Assembly: GCA_963848675.1 (NCBI GenBank)
Contig: CAWKEY010000012.1
Coordinates: forward strand, 1-6,038
Length of the DNA stretch: 6,038 nt
Source: CAWKEY01 sp963848675
GTDB lineage: Bacteria; Pseudomonadota; Gammaproteobacteria; Methylococcales; Methylomonadaceae
Direction of reading: 5' to 3'
Positions 1 to 4,643 of the stretch are shown in pieces (position 1 is the stretch's first letter; the number at the start of each line of letters is the position of its first letter). The notes beneath the pieces are model-generated. The model saw nothing but the letters and a program-made list of their open reading frames with translations, was not told where the DNA came from and searched no databases. A program made the translations under genes and the position numbers.

Positions 1-45
1 TAGTGCCTGAACGAAAAAGCATTAAATCAGAAAATTCAGACTATT

Positions 46-591
46 TCATCTGAGGAAGCCAAGGCCTGGCTTCAGACATTTGTCCAGGCCATGGACTTCC
101 AGTGCGTTGATACCGGATTCTACCGCTGAGTGTTTCTTTTTGCTGCTTCTGAACTCTGGACTGTTTTCCCTTTCTTGCTCTTGTTTATTGCAGCGTCCTT
201 TCTTGGGTAGCACGACTTGATCCAGTAGTGCGGTCAGTCCGAGCTGGTTCTCAGGCGAGTGAAACCCTTTATCAAAACTACAGGCGGTCAACGCCGGGTA
301 TTTGCGCTTTGCCTCTCTGATCATTTCCAGAGCGATCTGGTTGTCCGTTTCTTTTTGCATCACGCGGTGGTGCAAGATGTAACCCTGGCTATCTTCCAGC
401 ACACAGACCTTGAGTCCCAGCTCAACCGGTACGCCGGCTTTTCCTTTGCTGATCCATTCGGTATGCGGCTGGAACAGGGAAAAGACTTTTTCTTCATGGG
501 GGATTTTTTGCCCTTGCAGAACGCGCCGGTCTATTTGATCGATTTGGCGTTGCGCATGCCGGGGGGTATCTCGTCCAAAGGCAAAATAAAT
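46..591 (-). pseudogene. ISNCY-like transposase, truncated at both ends
   Basis: Reading from 591 down, the minus strand is open to a stop at 46-48. It encodes the C-terminal part of an ISNCY-type (IS1202-like) DDE transposase. Recognisable segments are RHAQRQIDQIDRRVLQGQKI, then HEEKVFSLFQPHTEWISKGK, then the SFDKGFHSPENQ block carrying the second catalytic Asp, and finally AVESGINALEVHGLDKC carrying the catalytic Glu. The N-terminal half, expected to hold the first Asp, is missing: the reading frame meets a TAA that is the stop codon of the neighbouring kfrA-like gene. After DKC (about position 76) the sequence leaves the family pattern and stops nine residues later, so the C-terminal end is also lost. 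The first ATG-like start in frame lies only at about 402, so no full protein can be made. It is a dead remnant. The family is recognised from memory of its motifs; the subgroup is less certain. Confidence 0.8.
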
Positions 592-609
592 TTTAATTTA
601 TTTTGCCTT
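578..609. repeat. Perfect 15-bp inverted repeat at the kfrA / transposase-remnant junction
   Basis: AAGGCAAAATAAATT at 578-592 and its exact complement AATTTATTTTGCCTT at 595-609 are separated by two bases. The right arm contains the last codons and stop of the kfrA-like gene on the minus strand. The left arm lies where recognisable transposase coding begins. As RNA from the minus strand it would form a 15-bp, mostly A-U hairpin directly at the stop codon, followed by only a short U run, so it is a weak terminator candidate. It could equally be a scar of the rearrangement that joined the two sequences. Confidence 0.75.
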
Positions 610-1413
610 CATTTTTTCTAATATCTCTAGCTTAGCTAGAGCTGTAGATTCTGATTTGATACTTTTTTCATGTTTGCTAAGCAGTTCGTCGTATCGTACT
701 TGACTCCTATTAAGTTCGGTTTCCAGTCTTCCTATAGCCTTCGTTTGTTCAGCCGATATTGCACTTGATGTTGCTGCTTGTTTTTCAGCTAAAGTAAGGT
801 CATGTTTCAATTGATTTGCTTCTTTAATTAAACCGTTTACCTGATCTTCTGCTTTAATTGTCGCCTTATCTGCTCTCTCTAACTGCATTTGCGCTTTCGC
901 TGATTCTGTACGTGATAACTCTTGGGCTTTAATGGAGTTATCAAGTTTTTCGCTAATAAGAGAGTTCTGATTTTGCAACCCTTCAACTTCTTTTTTAGTG
1001 GCCGAAAGCACTTTTTCTAATTCTAACTCTCTGCTTTTAGCCTGTTTTATACTGTCGTTTGCCTGTTGTTGTAGTGTAAGGGCTTGTTCTTCATGCCTGG
1101 CTATCAGATTTATATTATCCTCGATTTGTAATTTATTATCGTTTAGCTCTATTTCATACTGGCTTGTGGCTGTATTTACGGCATCAGCAATTGCATTTTT
1201 CATTGCTGAAATAAGGGTTGCGGGTATGCCTATATCTGCCATTACAGTAGAAAACTGATTGCCCTTCCATTCATTTATATGCCGTAAAATAGTTGAGGCA
1301 CTGCCAGTCCCCAGCTCTCCCCTAACATTACGCTGAGTAGGTTTTATCCCTTCCGCTTTTAGCTTCTCGCAAATAGAGCTTACTTCTTCGTATGTAACTC
1401 CTTCTCTGGCCAT
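598..1413 (-). CDS. KfrA-like DNA-binding coiled-coil protein
   Basis: This 271-residue protein resembles plasmid KfrA, an autoregulated DNA-binding protein with a long alpha-helical tail linked to plasmid stability. The first ~50 residues form the KfrA N-terminal DNA-binding module: YEEVSSICEKLKAEGIKPTQ, then the hallmark VRGELGTGSASTILRHINEW at about 30-49. From about residue 85 to the end it is almost continuous coiled coil rich in Glu, Lys, Gln, Ala and Leu, with no membrane segment. The length is somewhat below classical KfrA. The ATG is preceded by AAAGGTG with a five-base gap, a good ribosome site that supports this start. A CGTAT repeat array lies 20-70 bases upstream, as expected for self-repression. 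The stop falls inside a perfect inverted repeat, and the frame then continues into transposase remnant, so the native C-terminus may have been altered. Similar proteins also occur on integrative elements and islands. Confidence 0.85.
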   Translation of the reverse strand: MAREGVTYEEVSSICEKLKAEGIKPTQRNVRGELGTGSASTILRHINEWKGNQFSTVMADIGIPATLISAMKNAIADAVNTATSQYEIELNDNKLQIEDNINLIARHEEQALTLQQQANDSIKQAKSRELELEKVLSATKKEVEGLQNQNSLISEKLDNSIKAQELSRTESAKAQMQLERADKATIKAEDQVNGLIKEANQLKHDLTLAEKQAATSSAISAEQTKAIGRLETELNRSQVRYDELLSKHEKSIKSESTALAKLEILEKMKAK

Positions 1414-1434
1414 GATTACACCTTTAATATTTAA

Positions 1435-1483
1435 CGTATCGTATCATATCGTATCGTTTCATTTCAAACGTATCGTATCAATT
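1435..1483 (-). promoter_or_regulatory. CGTAT pentamer array, candidate KfrA operator
   Basis: On the plus strand, consecutive five-base units read CGTAT, CGTAT, CATAT, CGTAT, CGTTT, CATTT, a four-base CAAA, then CGTAT, CGTAT, CAATT. The 14-mer AACGTATCGTATCA occurs exactly twice, at 1433-1446 and 1467-1480, 34 bp apart. The array ends 21 bp before the kfrA-like start codon. A modest minus-strand promoter can be placed inside it: TTGAAA at 1467-1462 and TACGAT at 1443-1438 with an 18-bp spacer. KfrA proteins are known to bind repeated sites in their own promoters and repress them. That this array is the site here is inference from position and repetitiveness. Confidence 0.7.
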
Positions 1484-1499
1484 ACTTTACAACGGGCTA

Positions 1500-1814
1500 A
1501 AAGAAAGGTTAGCGGGGGTTTTTTAGGGGTGTTCGGTTATGGGAAAAATGGCTGATTAGCCCAATGCTGAAAACAGTGTAGATATTTAAGACAATGACCC
1601 TCTGAGATCCATGGCTGACGGGGCGAAAAGAGGGTTATGTTTTTTTAAGACTGAAAACCTTAAGCTCCTCGGAGGATGCATGGATGCAGAGGACCCCGCT
1701 GGGACGGTTGCGTAGCGCCGCGTAGCAGAGGATCGCAGGCTAATGGCTAGCCATGAACCAAACTTTTCGCGGTGATTACTTCTCATTATCTTCTCATCCT
1801 GTTAAAATGGCTCG
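1500..1814. other. Intergenic segment before tnpB with hairpins; probable IS left-end region
   Basis: No convincing gene is seen between the kfrA operator and tnpB. Visible structure: a stem of ACCCTCT (1597-1603) with AGAGGGT (1629-1635), followed by a T7 run at 1640-1646, which would resemble a terminator for plus-strand transcripts; TCCTC/GAGGA around 1667-1675; tandem GGATGCA at 1674-1680 and 1682-1688; tandem CGTAGC at 1711-1716 and 1721-1726; a hairpin GGCTA/TAGCC at 1738-1752; and CTTCTCAT repeated at 1779-1786 and 1790-1797. The minus strand is open for 66 codons (1586-1786), but the product is Ser/Arg-rich, has no usable ribosome site and matches no family I know, so I do not call it. 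The left boundary of the tnpB element probably lies in this segment but cannot be fixed. Confidence 0.45.
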
Positions 1815-3080
1815 ATGACTCTCAAAGCGTACAAATTCCGGTTTTATCCCAACAAAACCCAGCAGAAAAAGCTATCGGGTTTCTTCGGGGCAAAGCGCTT
1901 TGTCTGGAATAAATGCCTGGACTGGCGCAGCGACCGGTATCAAACGTTTGCTGAATCGGTCACCGGGGTGGATTTCAGCCGGGAACTGACCTGGCTTAAA
2001 AAACTCGAGACCTATGCCTGGTTGAAAGCAGTACCTTCCACGGTATTAACCCAGGGCCTGCTTGACCAGGACAAGGCCTTTAAGCGCTTTTTTAAAGAAG
2101 GCGCCGGCTACCCAAAGTTCAAGAACCGGCACCAGCCGCAGAGCATCCGGTTCCAGATGGATCAACGTGTGGTGATGAACCATTACAGGGCAGGCCATTT
2201 GTTGAAGATTACCGGTCTGGGTGAAGTGAAGGTGCGTTGGTCTCGAATCCCCAAAGGCGTGCCGAAAATGGTCAGCCTCTCGCGGGATGCCGCCGGTCGT
2301 TACTTTGTGTCAATGGCCATTGAAGAAGACATTCAACGCTTGCCCGAAAGTCGCAAAGCGGTTGGTATCGACCTTGGTACCTTGACCAGCATGACACTGA
2401 GCGATGGGAGCCAGATTGAAAACCCCCGGCATTTACTGAAGCGTAAAGAGCAGCTCAAAAAACTGCAGCAACGATTGGCGCGCCAGCAAAAAGCGTCACG
2501 CCGTCGCGCTAAGACCAAATTACGCATTGGGAAATGTCACGCCCGAATTGCCGACTGTCGCCGGGAGTATTTACACCAGGTCACCACGAACATCATCAAC
2601 GACAACCAAGTGATTGTGATCGAAGACCTGTTTGTAAAAGGCATGACCGCCAGCGCCCGGGGCACGCAAGCTGAACCCGGTAAGAACGTCGCCCAGAAGT
2701 CCGGGCTTAATCGATCGATACTGGAGGTCTCCTTTGGCGAGATCGCCCGGCAGCTTGAATATAAAGCCGACTGGTATGGTAGAACCTTACTCAAAGTGGA
2801 CCGCTTCTACCCATCCAGCAAGCTCTGTTCCTGTTGCGGGCATAAGCTGGATGAGATGCGTCTGGATATCCGGGAATGGACGTGCCCGAAGTGCCAGTCG
2901 GTTCATGACCGGGACCTGAATGCGGCCATCAATATCCGGAACGAAGGTTTAAAACAGTTAAGTTCAAACACCCGTAGGAATCTCGGGGAAGTGCGCGACT
3001 CTGGCGGCGAAGGGGGTTTCCCCATGGCTGTGTCACCGCGAAAATCAGATCAACCTGTCAACCGTCTGGAACGGTTGTAA
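1815..3080 (+). CDS. tnpB: TnpB, RNA-guided endonuclease of IS200/IS605 elements
   Basis: This 421-residue protein is a TnpB with all key residues present. TnpB uses an omegaRNA to cut DNA next to a short target-adjacent motif and is the relative from which Cas12 derives. The N-terminal OrfB helix-turn-helix region starts with YKFRFYPNKTQQKKLSGFFG. RuvC-I is GIDLGT with Asp186, RuvC-II is VIVIED with Glu270, and RuvC-III is DRDLNAA with Asp367. A zinc ribbon lies between them with Cys338/Cys341 and Cys357/Cys360. A basic helical stretch at about 208-250 links the RuvC parts. The last ~40 residues (from about 385) are low-complexity, Gly/Arg/Pro-rich and lie where the omegaRNA scaffold is expected. 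There is no clear ribosome site; the ATG is chosen because the family N-terminus follows directly. The gene converges tail-to-tail with the higA fragment and overlaps its open frame by 36 bp. It appears functional as a nuclease, but no tnpA is present. Confidence 0.95.
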   Translation: MTLKAYKFRFYPNKTQQKKLSGFFGAKRFVWNKCLDWRSDRYQTFAESVTGVDFSRELTWLKKLETYAWLKAVPSTVLTQGLLDQDKAFKRFFKEGAGYPKFKNRHQPQSIRFQMDQRVVMNHYRAGHLLKITGLGEVKVRWSRIPKGVPKMVSLSRDAAGRYFVSMAIEEDIQRLPESRKAVGIDLGTLTSMTLSDGSQIENPRHLLKRKEQLKKLQQRLARQQKASRRRAKTKLRIGKCHARIADCRREYLHQVTTNIINDNQVIVIEDLFVKGMTASARGTQAEPGKNVAQKSGLNRSILEVSFGEIARQLEYKADWYGRTLLKVDRFYPSSKLCSCCGHKLDEMRLDIREWTCPKCQSVHDRDLNAAINIRNEGLKQLSSNTRRNLGEVRDSGGEGGFPMAVSPRKSDQPVNRLERL

Positions 3081-3104
3081 TGGGGGATTTGGTGAATTCC
3101 GACT
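2945..3104 (+). ncRNA. Probable omegaRNA scaffold overlapping the tnpB 3' end
   Basis: In IS200/IS605 elements the guide RNA overlaps the tnpB 3' end and runs through the right end, so its last ~16-20 bases come from flanking DNA. Here the stretch contains GGGG/CCCC (around 3011-3024) and the perfect hairpin at 3059-3077, and the protein it encodes is low-complexity, which fits RNA-level constraint. The 5' limit and exact 3' edge cannot be seen. If the element ends at about 3104, the guide would begin with GAACTTGATGGCTTC, which is antisense to the higA reading frame. A TCAA at 3058-3061 is an alternative right-end cleavage site and would give a different guide. This is inference from position and family knowledge. 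Confidence 0.4.
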
Positions 3105-3293
3105 GAACTTGATGGCTTCTATGGGATCAGGTGGACTTATAGGATAATTCTTGTTTTCATAAACCTCTATCAGGGTAACCAGGATTTCCATATCATCAGC
3201 TTCTGGTGTTCCTTCTTTTGCTTGATATATTCCTTCCAGGTGACGAAAAGCCTCTTGTAAATCTTCATCGTTGCGGATTGGTTTAATATTCAT
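3045..3293 (-). pseudogene. higA: HigA antitoxin, C-terminal DNA-binding half lost
   Basis: The first 63 residues match the N-terminal domain of HigA-type antitoxins: MNIKPIRNDEDLQEAFRHLE, then the GTPEADDMEILVTLIEVYE core, then YPISPPDPIEAIKF. In full-length members this is followed by an XRE-type helix-turn-helix of about 50-60 residues. Here the frame instead enters the tnpB element at about 3104 and ends after 19 foreign residues at a stop at 3045-3047. The start ATG (3291-3293) lies inside the last codons of higB, an 11-bp overlap, with a GAG ribosome-site core upstream, so the two are translationally coupled. In E. coli HigBA the N-terminal domain contacts the toxin and the C-terminal domain binds DNA. 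By that analogy the fragment could still bind HigB while autoregulation is lost. Whether it is stable is unknown. Confidence 0.85.
3059..3077 (+). repeat. Perfect 7-bp hairpin abutting the tnpB stop codon
   Basis: CAACCGT (3059-3065), loop CTGGA, ACGGTTG (3071-3077), directly followed by the TAA stop of tnpB at 3078-3080. It may be the subterminal right-end hairpin recognised by the single-strand transposase TnpA, the last stem of the omegaRNA, or both. There is no T run after it, so it is not a typical terminator. Confidence 0.7.
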
Positions 3294-3591
3294 TTACATT
3301 CTCGACATTAATCTTATCGTATTGAGTATGAGTACCGATAAATTTTACCCAGACAATTCCTGCTCGATACTGAATTTCAACAACCAGACGGTATTTATTT
3401 CCACCGATATTAAAAACAACGCGATTGTTAGCACAAATGCTCGCATTACCATATTGAGATTTCACATCTTGTGGTGATAACCACAGGCTTTTCACTGTTT
3501 CCTCGTACCAACTTTCGAGAGGATTTCGCGCATCGCTGTAAACAGGTTGTTCCCAAAACTTTTTTAAAGTGCTTTTCGCGATTACCCGCAT
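3283..3591 (-). CDS. higB: HigB toxin, RelE-superfamily mRNA interferase
   Basis: This 102-residue protein is a complete HigB-type toxin, a ribosome-dependent mRNA endonuclease of the RelE superfamily normally neutralised by HigA. It starts MRVIAKSTLKKFWEQPVY, continues with the NPLESWYEE and SPQDVKSQYGNAS segments, and has the family core NRVVFNIGGNKYRLVVEI followed by FIGTHTQYDKI near the C-terminus; basic and His residues in that core carry the activity in relatives. Length is normal and no frame damage is seen. It is first in a toxin-antitoxin operon and overlaps the truncated higA. The start ATG at 3589-3591 has only a weak ribosome site; a GGGAG lies about 12 bases further upstream, too far to be ideal. 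Survival of an intact toxin beside a broken antitoxin is odd and suggests residual neutralisation, low expression or a second antitoxin elsewhere. Confidence 0.92.
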   Translation of the reverse strand: MRVIAKSTLKKFWEQPVYSDARNPLESWYEETVKSLWLSPQDVKSQYGNASICANNRVVFNIGGNKYRLVVEIQYRAGIVWVKFIGTHTQYDKINVENVNEY

Positions 3592-3602
3592 AATCCAATA
3601 TA

Positions 3603-3649
3603 TCTCCCATATCGGGAGAAATCATAAATTAATTTATGTAAGTTATCAA
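3603..3649 (-). promoter_or_regulatory. higBA promoter with two dyads (candidate HigA operators)
   Basis: Reading the minus strand, TTGATA (3649-3644) and TATGAT (3626-3621) are separated by exactly 17 bp, each five of six to the sigma-70 consensus. Start of transcription would be near 3614. A perfect 16-bp palindrome, CATAAATTAATTTATG at 3623-3638, covers the spacer and the -10 box. A second dyad, TCTCCC/GGGAGA at 3603-3619 with five-base loop ATATC, sits at the start site, 12 bp before the higB ATG. One or both are plausible autoregulatory operators. The usual repressor would be HigA, whose DNA-binding domain is missing here. Confidence 0.6.
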
Positions 3650-3762
3650 GCAACAGTCTTGTCCAATACGGAATTAACGGACGTTCCATTCAACCTCGTG
3701 AGAAACATGATTCTAGGACTGCACAAAGATTATTTCCATAAGCTCGGTCACGTAACTTCTCA
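3650..3762. other. Spacer between the divergent toxin-antitoxin promoters
   Basis: The two divergently transcribed toxin-antitoxin operons are 233 bp apart in total. Apart from the promoter regions listed on each side, I see no repeat, hairpin or coding signal in this middle part. The plus-strand open frame across it (3569-3766) begins inside higB antisense and shows no family resemblance. Confidence 0.5.
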
Positions 3763-3809
3763 TTGAAGCTTTTCGAATTCCACGCTAAACTTAGCTAAGT
3801 TTAGCTAAA
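3763..3809 (+). promoter_or_regulatory. phd-vapC promoter with 22-bp palindromic operator
   Basis: TTGAAG (3763-3768) and TAAACT (3786-3791), 17 bp apart, form a plausible sigma-70 promoter. A perfect 22-bp palindrome at 3784-3805 (half-site GCTAAACTTAG) covers the -10 box and the probable start site. Within and beyond it the core TTAGCTAA occurs twice, at 3791-3798 and 3801-3808, with centres exactly 10 bp apart, about one helical turn, so two antitoxin dimers could bind the same face. Phd/YefM antitoxins repress their own promoters through such palindromes. That these are the binding sites is inference from position and symmetry. Confidence 0.7.
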
Positions 3810-3824
3810 GCGAGCTTATCTATC

Positions 3825-4055
3825 ATGAAAGTCAACATGCACGAAGCCAAATCCCAACTATCGAAGCTGGGTGAAAAGGCCTGGCAGGGCGAAGAAATTA
3901 TTATCGCCAAAGCGGGAACGCCTTATCTTGATCTTGTTCCGCACCGGGAAATCGGCAAGCAACGCAGGCCAGGCCGTTTTTCGGGTGGAATAGAGCTGAG
4001 CGAGGATTTCAATGATGAATCCTCGGAGATCAATGCCATGTTCTCAGGTGAGTAG
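3825..4055 (+). CDS. Phd/YefM-family antitoxin
   Basis: This 76-residue protein is the antitoxin of a type II pair. Members bind and neutralise the toxin through a flexible C-terminal tail and repress their own operon through the N-terminal Phd/YefM fold. The N-terminus MKVNMHEAKSQLSKLGEKAW and the segment EEIIIAKAGTPYLDLVP at about 23-39 are typical of antitoxins paired with PIN-domain toxins. The tail from about residue 48, PGRFSGGIELSEDFNDESSE, is acidic and resembles the toxin-wrapping region. The ribosome site is weak (GCGAG about ten bases upstream), but the family N-terminus begins exactly at this ATG. Its TAG stop shares one base with the GTG start of the toxin gene, so translation is coupled. 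Full length, no damage seen. Confidence 0.93.
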   Translation: MKVNMHEAKSQLSKLGEKAWQGEEIIIAKAGTPYLDLVPHREIGKQRRPGRFSGGIELSEDFNDESSEINAMFSGE

Positions 4056-4447
4056 TGAAACGGTTGTTGCTGGACACACATGTGTTTCTGTGGTGGCTGT
4101 CAAGCAAGCACTATCAATTGCTTGGTGAAGCCACTCGCAATGCCATCATGTCAGAGCGCAACGAGGTTTATATCAGCGCCGCGAGCGCCTGGGAGATATC
4201 GATAAAGAAGGCGTTGGGGAAATTGAAGGCCCCAGACGATATCGATAGTATAGTGGAGAGTGAAGGTTTTTCCCGGCTTCCCATCACTCTGTTTCATGGA
4301 GAGCAGGCCGGACAGTTGCCCGCACATCATAACGATCCATTCGACCGCATGCTCATTGCACAGGCGCAAGCGGAGGGATTGACTATCGTAACCAACGATT
4401 CGAAATTTCCGGTTTATGGCATCCAATTGATGCATGCTGGTAGCTAA
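4055..4447 (+). CDS. VapC-type PIN-domain toxin
   Basis: This 130-residue PIN-domain ribonuclease is the toxin of the preceding antitoxin. Mg-dependent RNases of this kind commonly cleave tRNA or rRNA. The four acidic positions are visible: Asp7 in LLLDTHVFLWWL, Glu47 in SAWEISIKKALGKL, Asp94/Asp97 in HNDPFDRMLIAQA, and Asp115 in VTNDSKF. The DTHxxLWW start and the HxDPFDR motif place it in the PIN subgroup usually paired with Phd antitoxins rather than classical VapB. Translation starts at GTG, overlapping the antitoxin stop by one base, with AGGTGAG three bases upstream as a strong ribosome site. That coupling keeps toxin synthesis dependent on antitoxin translation. Length is normal and the reading frame intact, so the module looks functional. 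The RNA target cannot be told from sequence. Confidence 0.94.
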   Translation: MKRLLLDTHVFLWWLSSKHYQLLGEATRNAIMSERNEVYISAASAWEISIKKALGKLKAPDDIDSIVESEGFSRLPITLFHGEQAGQLPAHHNDPFDRMLIAQAQAEGLTIVTNDSKFPVYGIQLMHAGS

Positions 4448-4643
4448 CCCGGTATTTCTTAACTGCAAAGATTCAATTTTTTAACAATAATTACCCAGAT
4501 ACTTTACATAATACTATTTCAACTCCTTCGAATAAGTCACTGATTTATTCAATATAAAAAATAATAAAAATAAAAAGACTCCTTACAGGGCCTTAAAGCC
4601 TGTTCATTTGAGCATTTTTTAAACTTGATGAGGAATCAAACAA
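4448..4643 (+). promoter_or_regulatory. AT-rich leader of the AAA+ gene with alternative RNA structures
   Basis: This gene-free stretch is strongly AT-rich up to about 4575. Possible -10 sites such as CATAAT at 4507-4512 exist, but no well-spaced -35 partner is convincing. Near the gene, ACAGG (4585-4589) can pair with CCTGT (4599-4603), with C4591-G4598 and a bulged G, in a local hairpin. Separately, CTGTTCATTTG (4600-4610) is exactly complementary to CAAATGAACAG (4641-4651), which contains the ATG at 4644. The ribosome site GAGGA (4630-4634) would then lie in the loop. The two structures share bases 4600-4603 and cannot form together. No convincing terminator for vapC is seen: T6 at 4615-4620 is too far from the local hairpin. 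Confidence 0.5.

Larger units (their letters stand above)
1586..3104 (+). mobile_element. IS200/IS605-type (IS1341-like) element carrying only tnpB
   Basis: The unit consists of tnpB without a tnpA transposase gene, as in IS1341-like members that must be mobilised in trans. The right boundary is inferred from the neighbouring higA fragment: recognisable HigA coding runs left to residue 63 (position 3105) and then changes to unrelated sequence, so the element end lies at about 3086-3104. A hairpin at 3059-3077 close to that end fits the subterminal structures of this family. The left boundary is uncertain, somewhere in 1493-1740. The missing half of higA is not found on the left side, so this is not a simple insertion into higA; deletion or later rearrangement must have followed. 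Confidence 0.5.

Noticed and set aside
1..129. Plus-strand open frame from a stop at 1-3 to a stop at 127-129, and a short frame ending at 51-53, as tails of an upstream gene
   Set aside because: The first overlaps, antisense, the conserved C-terminal coding of the transposase remnant and has a stop as its first codon. The second is only 16 codons and matches nothing I know.
259..621. 120-codon plus-strand open frame
   Set aside because: It is antisense to clearly recognisable transposase sequence and runs into the end of kfrA; no family resemblance or ribosome site.
1435..1483. CGTAT array as replication iterons or a CRISPR array
   Set aside because: Units are too short and have no unique spacers for CRISPR. 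No replication initiator gene or DnaA box is visible, and the position fits a kfrA operator better.
1494..1562. GGGCTAA (1494-1500) and TTAGCCC (1556-1562) as terminal inverted repeats of an element
   Set aside because: Only seven bases over a short distance; IS200/IS605 elements lack classical terminal inverted repeats, and no partner exists at the right end.
1597..1646. Hairpin plus T7 run as a true rho-independent terminator
   Set aside because: The loop is about 25 bases, and no plus-strand gene lies upstream that would need it. Listed only as structure in the intergenic segment.
1586..1786. 66-residue minus-strand protein
   Set aside because: Composition is atypical, there is no ribosome site, and the DNA contains many hairpins and repeats. 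It is better treated as a possible structured element than as a gene.
1778..3764. ACTTCTCATT found both before tnpB (1778-1787) and before phd (3755-3764) as direct repeats flanking an element
   Set aside because: A 10-base match is expected by chance in a window of this size, the flanks differ, and the second copy lies beyond higB.
4151..4468. 105-codon minus-strand open frame
   Set aside because: It is antisense to the PIN toxin, whose catalytic motifs are all intact on the plus strand.
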